Shown here: positions 16,550 to 24,230 of the stretch, piece by piece | How positions within the stretch are numbered: the first letter of the stretch is position 1 | Layout: each line of letters opens with the position of its first letter | Source: Treponema sp. | GTDB lineage: Bacteria > Spirochaetota > Spirochaetia > Treponematales > Breznakiellaceae | Assembly: GCA_031257105.1 (NCBI GenBank) | Contig: JAIRPG010000060.1 | Span: forward strand, 1-34,048 | DNA: 34,048 bases | Reading direction: 5' to 3' | Notes under the pieces: generated by a model | Database searches by the model: none | Told to the model about the DNA's origin: nothing | The model's input: only the letters and a program-made list of their open reading frames with translations | Position numbers and translations under genes: made by a program

Positions 16550-17980
16550 TCAGAGCCGAAAATCCCGCAGGCCGTTCTCTATATCGAGGAGATTTTTGCG
16601 CGCCAGTTCGCGGATTTTTTCTTTCGGAATCTGATCAAGTTCCCTTTCAATCAGCCGCTCTCCCGCCTCGCGGGTAGGCGCGGAGGCGTAATCAACCAGA
16701 TATTCCTTGAGGGTCATAAGCGCGTTGGGGTGACAGCAGTTCAGTATCTGCTTGCTCTTGCAGAGCGCCATGAACCGGTCGCCGGTGCGCCCCTCGCGGT
16801 AACAGGCCGTGCAGAAACTCGGAACGTAACCGGCGTCAATAAGCCACTGTATCACCTCGTCCAGGGTCCGGGTGTCGGATACCTCAAACTGCCGGGTATC
16901 GTCATCCGGGGCCGCGTCATTCACGCCGCCGCCTTCGGCGTACCCGCCGACAGAGGTGCGGGACGCGCCGCTTATCTGGGAAACCCCGGCCCGGAGCATC
17001 CTTTCGCGGACCTTTTGGCTCTCCCGCGTGGAAATGATCATGCCCGTATAGGGCACGGCGATGCGGATGCAGGCGGCGATTTTTTCAAACAGTTCATCGC
17101 TTATGCCGCCTTCAAACGAATCCGGATCAACCCCCTGGGCGGGCTTCACGCGGGGAACGCTTATCGTGTGGGGCCCCACGCCGTGTACCGCCTCAAGATG
17201 CTCCGCGTGCATAAGGAGTCCCGCGAATTCACGGGCGTAGTTTTCCAGCCCGAAAAGAACGCCCAGGCCCACATCGTCAATGCCCCCGTCCATCGCCCGG
17301 TCCATCGCCTCGGTATGGTATGCGTAATTGTGCTTCGGCCCTTTCGGGTGCAGGTGCTCATAACCCGGTTTATCGTAGGTTTCCTGAAACAGGATGTAGG
17401 TGCCGATGCCCGCGTCCCGGAGCTTCCGGTAATTTTCGACAGTAGTGGCGGCGATATTCACATTGGCCCGGCGGATCGCGCCGTTTTTGTGCTTTACGCT
17501 GTATATGGTACCGAGGCTTTCAAGGATGTACTCAATGGGATTGTTCACCGGGTCCTCCCCCGATTCAATGGCAAGCCGCTTGTGTCCCATATCCTGGAGG
17601 GCCGCGGTTTCCGCGTAAATCTCTTCCTGGGTCAGCTTTTTCCGGGCCATGCCGGAACCGTAATGGTAGGGGCAGTAGAGGCAGCCGTTGACGCAGTAAT
17701 TCGACAGATACAGCGGCGCGAACAGCACGATCCGGTTGCCGTAGAATTCCTGCTTGATTTGGTACGCAAGGCTGAATATCTCCCGCGTCTTTTCGCCGTC
17801 ATCGCAGGCAAGCAGCACCGACGCCTCCCGGTGGGTCAGGCCCTTCTGCTCCCTGGCCTTTTCCAGAATACGGTCAACCGCGGCCAGGTCATCCTTCATG
17901 CGCCGGGCATATTCCACGGTTTCCCGCATTTCATCATGGCTGATAAATTCCTCCGCCCTTGCCGATTTCGGGTCGTACAT
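16550..17980 (-). CDS. hydG: [FeFe]-hydrogenase H-cluster maturase HydG
   Basis: The 476-residue radical SAM tyrosine lyase makes the CO and CN ligands of the H-cluster from tyrosine. The SAM-binding cluster motif is C96-VNG-C100-LY-C103. The C-terminal second-cluster motif CX2CX22C is present (C390, C393, C416). Other family stretches are GPHTISVPRVKPAQG, MIISTRESQKVRE and SGASRTSVGGY. GGAGG lies upstream of ATG 17980 and the gene begins 2 bp after the TM1266-type gene. hydE, hydF and the hydrogenase itself are not in the window, so the maturation genes are split. Presence implies an [FeFe]-hydrogenase elsewhere in the genome. Confidence 0.97.
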   Translation of the reverse strand: MYDPKSARAEEFISHDEMRETVEYARRMKDDLAAVDRILEKAREQKGLTHREASVLLACDDGEKTREIFSLAYQIKQEFYGNRIVLFAPLYLSNYCVNGCLYCPYHYGSGMARKKLTQEEIYAETAALQDMGHKRLAIESGEDPVNNPIEYILESLGTIYSVKHKNGAIRRANVNIAATTVENYRKLRDAGIGTYILFQETYDKPGYEHLHPKGPKHNYAYHTEAMDRAMDGGIDDVGLGVLFGLENYAREFAGLLMHAEHLEAVHGVGPHTISVPRVKPAQGVDPDSFEGGISDELFEKIAACIRIAVPYTGMIISTRESQKVRERMLRAGVSQISGASRTSVGGYAEGGGVNDAAPDDDTRQFEVSDTRTLDEVIQWLIDAGYVPSFCTACYREGRTGDRFMALCKSKQILNCCHPNALMTLKEYLVDYASAPTREAGERLIERELDQIPKEKIRELARKNLLDIENGLRDFRL

Positions 17981-17982
17981 GG

Positions 17983-18249
17983 CTACATTCCTCCTTCGGT
18001 TTTCAGGGTGTTTGAGATGGCGGTCTTGACCGTTACATTGGGCAGGTTTCCCAGCTTGCCGGTGAGGGCATTGATGTCGTCCAACTCGCCCATAACCGTT
18101 AACGAAATAACCGAGACTTCTTCATGGTCAAAGGGGATCCCCATGCGGCCCTTGATAAGGCCCCTAAACGCGGCCACCGTTTCGTTAAACGCCGCCTGAC
18201 TTTGCAAGGGTTTTTCGAGTACCGCCCCTATCACGCCGATTCGTTTCAT
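17983..18249 (-). CDS. TM1266-type [FeFe]-hydrogenase system regulator
   Basis: The 88-residue protein, MKRIGVIGAVLEKPLQSQAA and onward with VSVISLTVMGELDDINALTGKLGNLPNVTVKTAI, matches the small TM1266 family (ACT/NikR-C-like fold) that accompanies hyd maturation genes. A ligand or DNA partner is not established from sequence; no separate DNA-binding domain is present. The frame is open upstream to 18393, but ATG 18249 has AAGGAG at a good distance and gives the family length, so that start is chosen. It is the first gene of a two-gene operon with hydG. Confidence 0.92.
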   Translation of the reverse strand: MKRIGVIGAVLEKPLQSQAAFNETVAAFRGLIKGRMGIPFDHEEVSVISLTVMGELDDINALTGKLGNLPNVTVKTAISNTLKTEGGM

Positions 18250-18287
18250 GTTTCGCTCCTTCCGTTTGTTCCTAAAAACAAAACCTC

Positions 18288-18305
18288 TTTTCGCAAGGGC
18301 GAAAA
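18288..18305 (-). promoter_or_regulatory. Leader hairpin with T-rich tail upstream of TM1266-hydG
   Basis: On the minus strand TTTTCGC (18305-18299) and GCGAAAA (18294-18288) form a perfect 7-bp stem with a 4-nt loop, followed by GAGG and TTTTGTTTTT. This resembles a weak terminator or attenuator about 40 nt before the start codon. Confidence 0.45.
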
Positions 18306-18455
18306 CACAAAACGGTCGGGCAGGGCTCCCGAAGGTATTGGATTCACCCTCGGCAAACCAGAACACGGAAATCATCCCGTTCTTAATCCGCAAGGAATAA
18401 ATCTTGTTTTTCTCACATCCGGTAAGATCGCTCTCGCCGGATATGATCTTCCTTG

Positions 18456-18485
18456 AGTATAACCTAATTTACGGGTTTTTCGCAA
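18456..18485 (-). promoter_or_regulatory. Candidate promoter of the TM1266-hydG operon
   Basis: Minus-strand TTGCGA (18485-18480), 18-nt spacer, TATACT (18461-18456). Confidence 0.45.
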
Positions 18486-18519
18486 GCGCGTTATCGCTCT
18501 GACGCAGGCCGGCGATTCG

Positions 18520-18549
18520 TTGACCGGCGGCGCCGGAAAGGAGTATCTT
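18520..18549 (+). promoter_or_regulatory. Candidate rhomboid gene promoter next to the start codon
   Basis: TTGACC (18520-18525), 18 nt, TATCTT (18544-18549), then 6 nt to ATG 18556. The only Shine-Dalgarno-like AAGGAG (18538-18543) lies upstream of the -10 and would not be transcribed if this promoter is used. Confidence 0.45.
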
Positions 18550-18555
18550 TACCCT

Positions 18556-19182
18556 ATGAACCCAATCAGACGGCCCTTCCGCTATCGTTACAATAACATG
18601 GCGCTCTACGTGATCGGTATCAATGTCCTTGTGTACGCGCTTCAGCGGATATTCCCCAGACTAACTAATTACACGGCTCTGAACCCGGTATGTGTGCTCA
18701 ATGGCTGGGTTTGGCAGTTTGTTACCTATATGTTTTCTCACGGAGGATGGAGCCATCTTCTATTCAATATGTTGGCGTTGTTTATTTTCGGTACTCAGTT
18801 GGAACGCCGGATGGGAAGCGGGGAATTTCTCCTGTATTATATGGTAACAGGGATTCTGGCCGGGGCGTTCTCCTTTGTCGTGTACTGGTTTACCGGCGCT
18901 TATGGAGTTTTCCTCCTCGGCGCTTCAGGGGCTATCTTCGCGGTGCAGTTGGCCTACGCGGCATACTTCCCCAATGCGGTGGTGTACTTGTGGGGCATTC
19001 TGCCGCTGCGGGCGCCGGTCATGGCGCTCGGATTTACCGCGTTGGAACTGATTTCGTCATTTTTCGGCTTCGGGAGCGGCGTGGCCCATTTGACCCACCT
19101 CGCGGGATTCGCCTTCGGCTGGATCTATTTTCTCGTTCGGTTTGGCGCTAACCCCTGGAGATACCTAACCGGGCGGTATTGA
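18556..19182 (+). CDS. Rhomboid-family intramembrane serine protease
   Basis: The 208-residue protein has six or more hydrophobic segments and the rhomboid catalytic pieces. These are SHGGWSHLLFNMLALFIFG (about 61-79), the nucleophile in LGASGAIFA (Ser124), and the partner His181 in HLTHLAGFAFG. It should cleave single-pass membrane proteins within the inner membrane; the substrate is unknown. A longer frame from TTG 18520 exists, but ATG 18556 gives the expected short cytoplasmic N-terminus. It leads a plus-strand run of four genes. Confidence 0.92.
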   Translation: MNPIRRPFRYRYNNMALYVIGINVLVYALQRIFPRLTNYTALNPVCVLNGWVWQFVTYMFSHGGWSHLLFNMLALFIFGTQLERRMGSGEFLLYYMVTGILAGAFSFVVYWFTGAYGVFLLGASGAIFAVQLAYAAYFPNAVVYLWGILPLRAPVMALGFTALELISSFFGFGSGVAHLTHLAGFAFGWIYFLVRFGANPWRYLTGRY

Positions 19183-19201
19183 AGCGCCGATAAATAGGAT
19201 T

Positions 19202-19942
19202 ATGCGTCTTCCTTTCAATATATCCTGTGGATGGACGGTGGTGTTTTTAGGCGTGGGAGCGCTTGTTTTTGGACAGGGGTATGCGCCGGGTAATTCCATA
19301 GGCGAGCCGCCGGGGGGCGATCCGGTACTCCGGGGCGAGGTACGGATCGATATGGAGCCGGTCTTTGCCCTCGACGCCGATGTACCCTACCCGATCGATG
19401 ACACAACCGCGCGCAGGCGGGCGTTGAATGAGGCGGCTCTGTTTTTTTCAGCGATGATTTACGGCTGGTCGTTTCAATATGAGATTGGGGAGCGGGCCAG
19501 GGGCATCGCGGAAGATATGGAACTGACGCCCCTGGGAGAGATACGCTGGGGAGATCCCCGGCTCTTTGCCACCGACGCCCAGGTTCGGGAAAGGCGGCTG
19601 TACCTTTGGGTCGATTATCGGCCCTCGGAGGAGCAGATCCGCCGATTGAGCTTTTGGCGGGCCGGAACGGTACGGAACGCGCAGGCCGTAGGTTACGGCC
19701 CATCGGGAGCGCCTCGAGATGGGGCGGATTGGTATGCCATTACCAAGGCCGCATTGGAAGACGCCGCCCGGTCAGGGATCAGGGCCATGCTCCGCGGAAG
19801 CGAACGGAACCGGCCCAAGGAAGCCCGGGGGGTTATCGCCCTGGCGGAATTCCCTTCGTACCGGATGGACGCGGGCCGCTGGACGGCGCGCGCCCGGTTC
19901 CGGGTACAAATAACTGAAATTATCCCTTTTGCGGCATATTAA
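19202..19942 (+). CDS. Exported protein of unknown function
   Basis: The 246-residue protein has a signal-peptide-like N-terminus (hydrophobic about 9-25, ending GALVFGQG) and a mature region without further membrane segments. Features include a hydrophobic patch LNEAALFFSAMIYGWSFQYEIGE-like near residue 80, RLYLWVDYRPSEEQIRRLSFW, a Tyr/Gly segment, and a C-terminal strand-rich end ARFRVQITEIIPFAAY. No known domain is recognised. It lies 19 bp after the rhomboid gene, so cotranscription is likely, and it could be a periplasmic or envelope protein. Start ATG 19202. Confidence 0.75.
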   Translation: MRLPFNISCGWTVVFLGVGALVFGQGYAPGNSIGEPPGGDPVLRGEVRIDMEPVFALDADVPYPIDDTTARRRALNEAALFFSAMIYGWSFQYEIGERARGIAEDMELTPLGEIRWGDPRLFATDAQVRERRLYLWVDYRPSEEQIRRLSFWRAGTVRNAQAVGYGPSGAPRDGADWYAITKAALEDAARSGIRAMLRGSERNRPKEARGVIALAEFPSYRMDAGRWTARARFRVQITEIIPFAAY

Positions 19943-19995
19943 ATCGCTCCGATTACTTGAAAGCGCCTTATCTTTGGGGCATAGTGATAGTATTC

Positions 19996-21996
19996 ATGAT
20001 CCCAAGCCAGGAAGACGCACTTTACGAATTTCTCGAAAACGCGACGGAACCTTTTACGTTGGAAAATGTAACTCACTTTGTCCGTATGATAGTTTCGCAG
20101 AAAACGCCCCATTTAAGCTCGGAGATTGCCGCCCTTATCAATATCCGGAAAGCGGCCTTCCCGCTGGGGGCGAATCGCTGGATTTCCCGGCGGGGTTACT
20201 TTGAGCCGCTGCGGTTTGCTATCAATCCCAGCCGGCTTGAACTCCTCAACGGTATTTTGATCCCGGGGCATCGCTGCGTACCCTTTGCCAATCCTATGCT
20301 GATGCCCCAGGAATATGTTTTTTACTGGCGCAGGCATCTGGTTCCCGTTACTACCACCGAAGGGACGCCGGATGATTTCTACCCTTATTACACCATTTTT
20401 GGGGAAGAATACGCCCCTCAGTACGTGGCCCGGGACAACCCGGAGAATGAAGCGGCCTTTAATAGCGATCCTTACGAAGATCCGTCTGATGTTTCCATTC
20501 ATACCCTGGATATGCGGAATATCTACCGGGAAACCTCTTTCGTTCCAGGAGATCGCTTTGTGGTGCGGACGTTGGACTGGAAAGCCGGCATCTTTGAACT
20601 TGAACGGGTGGGCAAGGAAGAATGGGATCCGTCCGATATAGACGCCTGGGTTGAGGCCGCGGAAACCGGCTTTGAAGATTCCTTCCGAAACCTGGGCCCG
20701 GGGGCTTCCACCGATGAGCAGCTCGCCTTTGCCTACTGGTACGGCGGCAAGCGGATGCGGGATGTACCGGCTCTTTCGCTGGAAGACTTCCTCTACGAAA
20801 AGACGGATCGCATCGAGACGGTATCCTACGGCATCGAGACCCGTTTCTGGTACGCGGGCCGGGACATTCCTGATTGTAAGACCCTGGAAGGCCCTCAGGC
20901 GATTCCCGACCGAACCGCTATCGAGGAACTGCTCTACCGGTACGAGATCCCTATTTCTGAATATGTCGTACAATCCTATGCTCGGGATGCCCTCTACCGC
21001 AACGATCCGGATAACTCCCGCCTGGTGGAGCGCATCGCGCCTCCGACGGTGAGTATGGATAAACGGAGCCGGGACATTCTGGCCGAATACGCCGCCGATA
21101 TTTACGAGGAATTCAGCGAAACGTATAATATGTTTACCGATAACGCCATGGGCTCTATACGGCAGCGGGTGGGAGAACTGCATACCGCGGTGATCGATCT
21201 GGTAGCCAGACTTCGGAATGGGGGCATCGAGCTTTCGTGGCTGCCGAAACATACCTTTGTGGTGCTGTCCCAGATACAGTGCCACGCGGCGGGCCTGATG
21301 GAAGAACTCGATATGGAAGACGGCCCCTCCGCCGATGAACTGGAATTCATGGATAATTCTCTAGACAGCATGATTGAAACCTACGAAGATATGAAGGAGT
21401 TGATTGAAGAAGCGCTGAACAGCTTCCGCCGGAGCAATATTTCGGTGGTGAAATTTGGGAAACGTTCCCGCCTGGGTGCGATGTGGTGGACACTGCAGCT
21501 TGGACTGGGAGGAACCGATGTCTGGCGCCGGATAATCCTTCCGGAGAACTACAGTCTTACGAAGCTTCATGGGATCATCCAGATACTATTCGAGTGGAAC
21601 GAATCTTTTTCCTATCAATTTACCGGGGACGATGAGGCGTTGGACCTCAAAACCGATTTGGAAACGTTGAACAGGCGGAATTTTGGGGAAATTCTTTACG
21701 AATACGGAGCGTACTGGACGGTGAAGATCATGTTTCTTGCCCGTCAAGAGGCCGGCGAGGAAGAGCGAATTCGTTGTGTGTCCGGCGCCGGGGCGGCCCC
21801 TCCGATTTTTATCGACGGCCCCCTGCGCTTTAAAAAATTTATTTCCGCGTTGGAACGGGGCGATAAAAAGGAACTGCATCTAGTTCAGGAAAAAATGGGC
21901 GCCGAATTTAATCCGGACGAATTTGACATAGAGCGGTGTAACCGCCGGCTAGAATCCCGCCTTTTTACAAAAAGTCAGAGACGGGATTTAGTCTGA
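19996..21996 (+). CDS. Large protein with C-terminal PRiA4_ORF3 domain
   Basis: About 666 residues. The last about 170 residues match the plasmid pRiA4b ORF-3 (PF07929) domain: WWTLQLGLGGTDVWRRIILPENYSLTKLHGIIQ-like start, LFEWNESFSYQF, and LRFKKFISALERGDKKELH. The first about 500 residues have no recognised domain. They begin MIPSQEDALYEFLENATEPF, are acidic and mostly soluble, and end in a helical region (FMDNSLDSMIETYEDMKELI). The frame is open to TTG 19957; ATG 19996 is preferred because the extension adds a hydrophobic stretch with no Shine-Dalgarno, but this is uncertain. It is followed 10 bp later by the PTS EIIA gene, suggesting a shared transcript. PF07929 is of unknown function and not proof of mobility. 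Confidence 0.8.
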   Translation: MIPSQEDALYEFLENATEPFTLENVTHFVRMIVSQKTPHLSSEIAALINIRKAAFPLGANRWISRRGYFEPLRFAINPSRLELLNGILIPGHRCVPFANPMLMPQEYVFYWRRHLVPVTTTEGTPDDFYPYYTIFGEEYAPQYVARDNPENEAAFNSDPYEDPSDVSIHTLDMRNIYRETSFVPGDRFVVRTLDWKAGIFELERVGKEEWDPSDIDAWVEAAETGFEDSFRNLGPGASTDEQLAFAYWYGGKRMRDVPALSLEDFLYEKTDRIETVSYGIETRFWYAGRDIPDCKTLEGPQAIPDRTAIEELLYRYEIPISEYVVQSYARDALYRNDPDNSRLVERIAPPTVSMDKRSRDILAEYAADIYEEFSETYNMFTDNAMGSIRQRVGELHTAVIDLVARLRNGGIELSWLPKHTFVVLSQIQCHAAGLMEELDMEDGPSADELEFMDNSLDSMIETYEDMKELIEEALNSFRRSNISVVKFGKRSRLGAMWWTLQLGLGGTDVWRRIILPENYSLTKLHGIIQILFEWNESFSYQFTGDDEALDLKTDLETLNRRNFGEILYEYGAYWTVKIMFLARQEAGEEERIRCVSGAGAAPPIFIDGPLRFKKFISALERGDKKELHLVQEKMGAEFNPDEFDIERCNRRLESRLFTKSQRRDLV

Positions 21997-22006
21997 GGGA
22001 GAGACG

Positions 22007-22489
22007 ATGGAAAAAAAACGGGAAGGCGGGCTGGTAGAACTGGTTAAACGGGGAGGGGTGTTCTATGAGATTCCTGGAACGGCTCCCCGCGAGGTAATTG
22101 CCGCCCTGATCGAGGCCGCCGGCCTGCCGCCGGCGGTTGACCGGAAGTGTTTTTTGGAGGCGGCGCTTGAGCGCGAAGCGTTAATGCCTACTTCGCTGGG
22201 GCATGGAATCGCGCTGCCCCATCCCCGGAATCCGCCGCTTATCGATGTCCATGAGCAGATGGTAGCCCTGGGGTTCCTCAAACAGCCGGTTGACTGGAGG
22301 GCATTAGACGGGGAACCGGTACATACGGCGCTGCTCATCGTTTCGGCTTCGGCAAAACTGCACCTCCATACCCTATCGGAGATCAATTTTTTTTGCCAAC
22401 AAGAAGATTTCCGGGCGCTGCTTGCCAACCGCGCGTCACCGGAGGATATTATCAAAGTTATCGAAGATGCCGAGGCCGACTGGCGCTAG
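22007..22489 (+). CDS. PTS EIIA type-2 domain protein (PtsN-like)
   Basis: The 160-residue protein has the EIIA(fru/mtl/Ntr) fold with the phosphorylatable histidine in GHGIALPHPRNP (His72) and the C-terminal VSASAKLHLHTLSEINFFCQ. No EIIB or EIIC domain is attached, which favours a regulatory EIIA(Ntr)-like protein that senses PTS phosphorylation rather than a sugar carrier. Shine-Dalgarno GAGGGAG precedes ATG 22007. It is coupled to the PRiA4_ORF3 protein upstream. Confidence 0.9.
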   Translation: MEKKREGGLVELVKRGGVFYEIPGTAPREVIAALIEAAGLPPAVDRKCFLEAALEREALMPTSLGHGIALPHPRNPPLIDVHEQMVALGFLKQPVDWRALDGEPVHTALLIVSASAKLHLHTLSEINFFCQQEDFRALLANRASPEDIIKVIEDAEADWR

Positions 22490-22519
22490 AAACGCGCGGG
22501 TTTAGTCCGATGCAAACCG

Positions 22520-22548
22520 TAGCCATGGGGAGCCGGTTTTGCTATACT
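22520..22548 (+). promoter_or_regulatory. Candidate icd promoter
   Basis: TAGCCA (22520-22525), 17-nt spacer, TATACT (22543-22548). Predicted start near 22555, leaving about 20 nt including GGGAGG before ATG 22575. Confidence 0.5.
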
Positions 22549-22574
22549 GGATAAAAATACGCGGGAGGCATCTT

Positions 22575-23774
22575 ATGGCGGCAAAGATTACGATGAAAAA
22601 CCCCTTGGTAGAGCTTGATGGGGACGAAATGACTCGGGTGCTCTGGGCGCTGGTCAAGGAGAAGCTGATCCTTCCCTGGGTGGAACTCAAGACCGAGTAC
22701 TACGACTTAAGCCTCCTCCAACGGGACGCCACAGGCGACCGGGTAACCACCGAAGCTGCGGAGGCCATTCTCCGCCATGGCGTAGGGGTAAAGTGTGCAA
22801 CCATCACCAGCAACGCCGACCGTAAGGCCGAGTATAACCTGAAGAACCTTTACCCCAGTCCTAACGCCACCATTAGGGCGATCCTGGATGGTACGGTATT
22901 CCGCAAGCCTATCGCCGTATCCGTTATCAAGCCGTCGGTATCGACCTGGAAGAAGCCTATCGTCATAGGCCGCCACGCCTATGGGGATGTGTACAGAAGC
23001 GCGGAAATGCTCATTCCCGGACCGGGCAAGGCGGAGTTGGTGTTCACCGACGCCCGGGGCGGCGAGCGGCGTATCCTGGTAGCGGAATTTTCCGGGCCCG
23101 GTATCGTTCAGGGGATTCATAACCTGGACGAATCGATTAGGAACTTCGCCCGCTCTTGCTTCCGCTACGCATTGAATGAAAAACTGCCGGTTTGGTTTGC
23201 CGCCAAAGACACCATCTCTAAAACCTACGACGGCCGCTTCAAGGAACTTTTTAACCAAATTTATGAGACCGAATTTAAGGAAAAGTGCGCCGCCGCGGGA
23301 ATATCCTACTTTTATACGCTCATAGACGACGCGGCGGCCCGGATGGTCAAAGGCGAAGGGGGGTTCCTCTGGGCCTGCAAGAACTACGACGGCGATGTGA
23401 TGAGCGACCTTATCGCCGCCGCCGCCGGGAGTTTGGCCATGATGACGAGCGTCCTCGTATCGCCTTCGGGAGTTACCGAGTATGAAGCCGCCCACGGCAC
23501 GGTACAGCAACATTACTACCGCTGGCGGAAGGGGGAGAAAACAAGCACCAACCCCACGGCGTTGATCTTCGCCTGGACCGGCGCGCTCGCTAAACGGGCG
23601 GAACTGGATGCCGCGCCCGACCTCGGCGGCTTCGCCTCACGCCTGGAAGCGGCGGTTCTGACCGCGATAGAAGCGGGAGATATGACCGGCGATCTAGCCC
23701 GTCTCGCCAACCCCGCGCCGGCGCGCATCTTGGATTCCTGGGAATTTATCGAAGCTATCGCCCGGCGGCTTTAA
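22575..23774 (+). CDS. icd: Isocitrate dehydrogenase, eukaryotic-type (type II)
   Basis: The 399-residue enzyme oxidatively decarboxylates isocitrate to 2-oxoglutarate, in treponemes most likely for glutamate synthesis. It aligns by eye with the IDH1/IDH2 and Thermotoga group. Landmarks are NPLVELDGDEMTRVLW, CATIT, SPNATIRAILDGTVFRKPI, the substrate arginine in IGRHAYGD, KTYDGRFKELFNQIYE, GGFLWACKNYDGDVMSD and TSTNPTALIFAWTGAL. The NADP-contact Arg314 of human IDH1 (sequence TRH) is replaced: HGTVQQHYY places Gln at residue 312, with the next His kept, so cofactor choice may be altered. Start ATG 22575 has GGGAGG upstream; an in-frame TTG at 22539 lies ahead but would include the promoter. 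Its 3' end overlaps a convergent small gene by 20 bp. Confidence 0.95.
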   Translation: MAAKITMKNPLVELDGDEMTRVLWALVKEKLILPWVELKTEYYDLSLLQRDATGDRVTTEAAEAILRHGVGVKCATITSNADRKAEYNLKNLYPSPNATIRAILDGTVFRKPIAVSVIKPSVSTWKKPIVIGRHAYGDVYRSAEMLIPGPGKAELVFTDARGGERRILVAEFSGPGIVQGIHNLDESIRNFARSCFRYALNEKLPVWFAAKDTISKTYDGRFKELFNQIYETEFKEKCAAAGISYFYTLIDDAAARMVKGEGGFLWACKNYDGDVMSDLIAAAAGSLAMMTSVLVSPSGVTEYEAAHGTVQQHYYRWRKGEKTSTNPTALIFAWTGALAKRAELDAAPDLGGFASRLEAAVLTAIEAGDMTGDLARLANPAPARILDSWEFIEAIARRL

Positions 23775-23946
23775 GGAACTCGTCTAGTTCAGTTTCTATA
23801 CCGGCGAGGCATCTATCTAACTCCTCTATCCGTTTGAGAGAATAACGGACTTTCGTATCCCACAAACGGCTACAGGTTTTGTCCAGCATCTGCTCAAACG
23901 AGTAATTTTTGATAAGAACAGGATGCGAACCGGAATCGTTGCTCAT
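23755..23946 (-). CDS. Small conserved-looking helical protein, 63 residues
   Basis: The 63-residue product (MSNDSGSHPVLIKNYSFEQM onward) is charged and probably helical, with ELDRCLAGIETELDEFLKA near the end suggesting a short coiled coil. Two Cys are present. Its ATG overlaps the stop of the upstream 46-residue gene (ATGA), which supports real translation. The 3' end overlaps icd tail to tail. Family and function are not recognised. Confidence 0.6.
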   Translation of the reverse strand: MSNDSGSHPVLIKNYSFEQMLDKTCSRLWDTKVRYSLKRIEELDRCLAGIETELDEFLKAAGR

Positions 23947-24083
23947 TGATTTTCCGGAGAAGCGTCTAATGTACTAACCGGCGTCCTAGAAATTGGGTTT
24001 ACAACGCCGCCGGCGCTGTCAAATGCTCGGATAAAAGTTACTACCGCGATAAAAGCGATCAAGATAAAAACAAGTTTGCGCAT
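23943..24083 (-). CDS. Small membrane or exported peptide, 46 residues
   Basis: The 46-residue product starts MRKLVFILIAFIAVVTFIRA, a single hydrophobic segment (4-18) after two basic residues, then a polar tail rich in Pro/Ser/Thr. It could be a single-pass membrane micro-protein or a cleaved secreted peptide. AGGGAGGAATA directly precedes ATG 24083, a strong ribosome site, and the stop overlaps the next gene. The longer in-frame start at 24167 has no such site and is rejected. Function unknown. Confidence 0.65.
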   Translation of the reverse strand: MRKLVFILIAFIAVVTFIRAFDSAGGVVNPISRTPVSTLDASPENQ

Positions 24084-24119
24084 TATTCCTCCCTGGCGCT
24101 TGCTGTATATCCGTTTTGA

Positions 24120-24139
24120 GGCTTGTTTACAAACAAGCC
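24120..24139. repeat. 9-bp stem inverted repeat
   Basis: GGCTTGTTT (24120-24128) and AAACAAGCC (24131-24139) flank a 2-nt centre, in the 147-bp gap (24084-24230) between the M23 gene and the 46-residue gene. Two more inverted repeats follow in the same gap: GCGCCG/CGGCGC around 24150-24166, and CTTTCAA/TTGAAAG around 24187-24211. No T-tract is present. This may be an operator or a mRNA stabiliser. Confidence 0.5.
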
Positions 24140-24230
24140 CACGATCCCGCGCCGTATGGCGGCGCAACCGCTTTCTTGAGCGTTACACTTTCAACCGTTT
24201 TGTTTTGAAAGAGCCGCTTCTATTGTAATT

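Larger units (their letters stand above)
18250..18555. other. 306-bp divergent intergenic region, hydG operon / rhomboid gene
   Basis: No credible gene was found; the upstream extension of the TM1266 frame through it has no start with a Shine-Dalgarno. It holds a candidate minus promoter TTGCGA-18-TATACT (18485-18456). A leader stem of 9 pairs (18414-18422 with 18437-18445, one G-U) and the hairpin at 18288-18305 follow. Near the right end is the plus-strand promoter TTGACC-18-TATCTT for the rhomboid gene. The leader before the hyd operon is about 195-200 nt long, long enough for a regulatory RNA element. Confidence 0.5.

Noticed and set aside
16730-18199. 489-codon open frame on the plus strand
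   Set aside because: It lies fully antisense to hydG and the TM1266-type gene, whose motifs are unmistakable. The translation has no recognisable domain, and long antisense frames are common in GC-rich DNA.
18250-18393. N-terminal extension of the TM1266-type protein
   Set aside because: The frame is open, but ATG 18249 has AAGGAG and the family length; the extension covers a structured leader.
20113-21285. 390-codon open frame on the minus strand
   Set aside because: Antisense to the PRiA4_ORF3 gene. It has no Shine-Dalgarno or family features, and the plus-strand reading carries a known domain.
19957-21996. PRiA4_ORF3 domain as evidence of a plasmid or insertion element
   Set aside because: The domain name refers to where it was first found. 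There is no transposase, inverted terminal repeat or target duplication near it, and the flanks are core genes.
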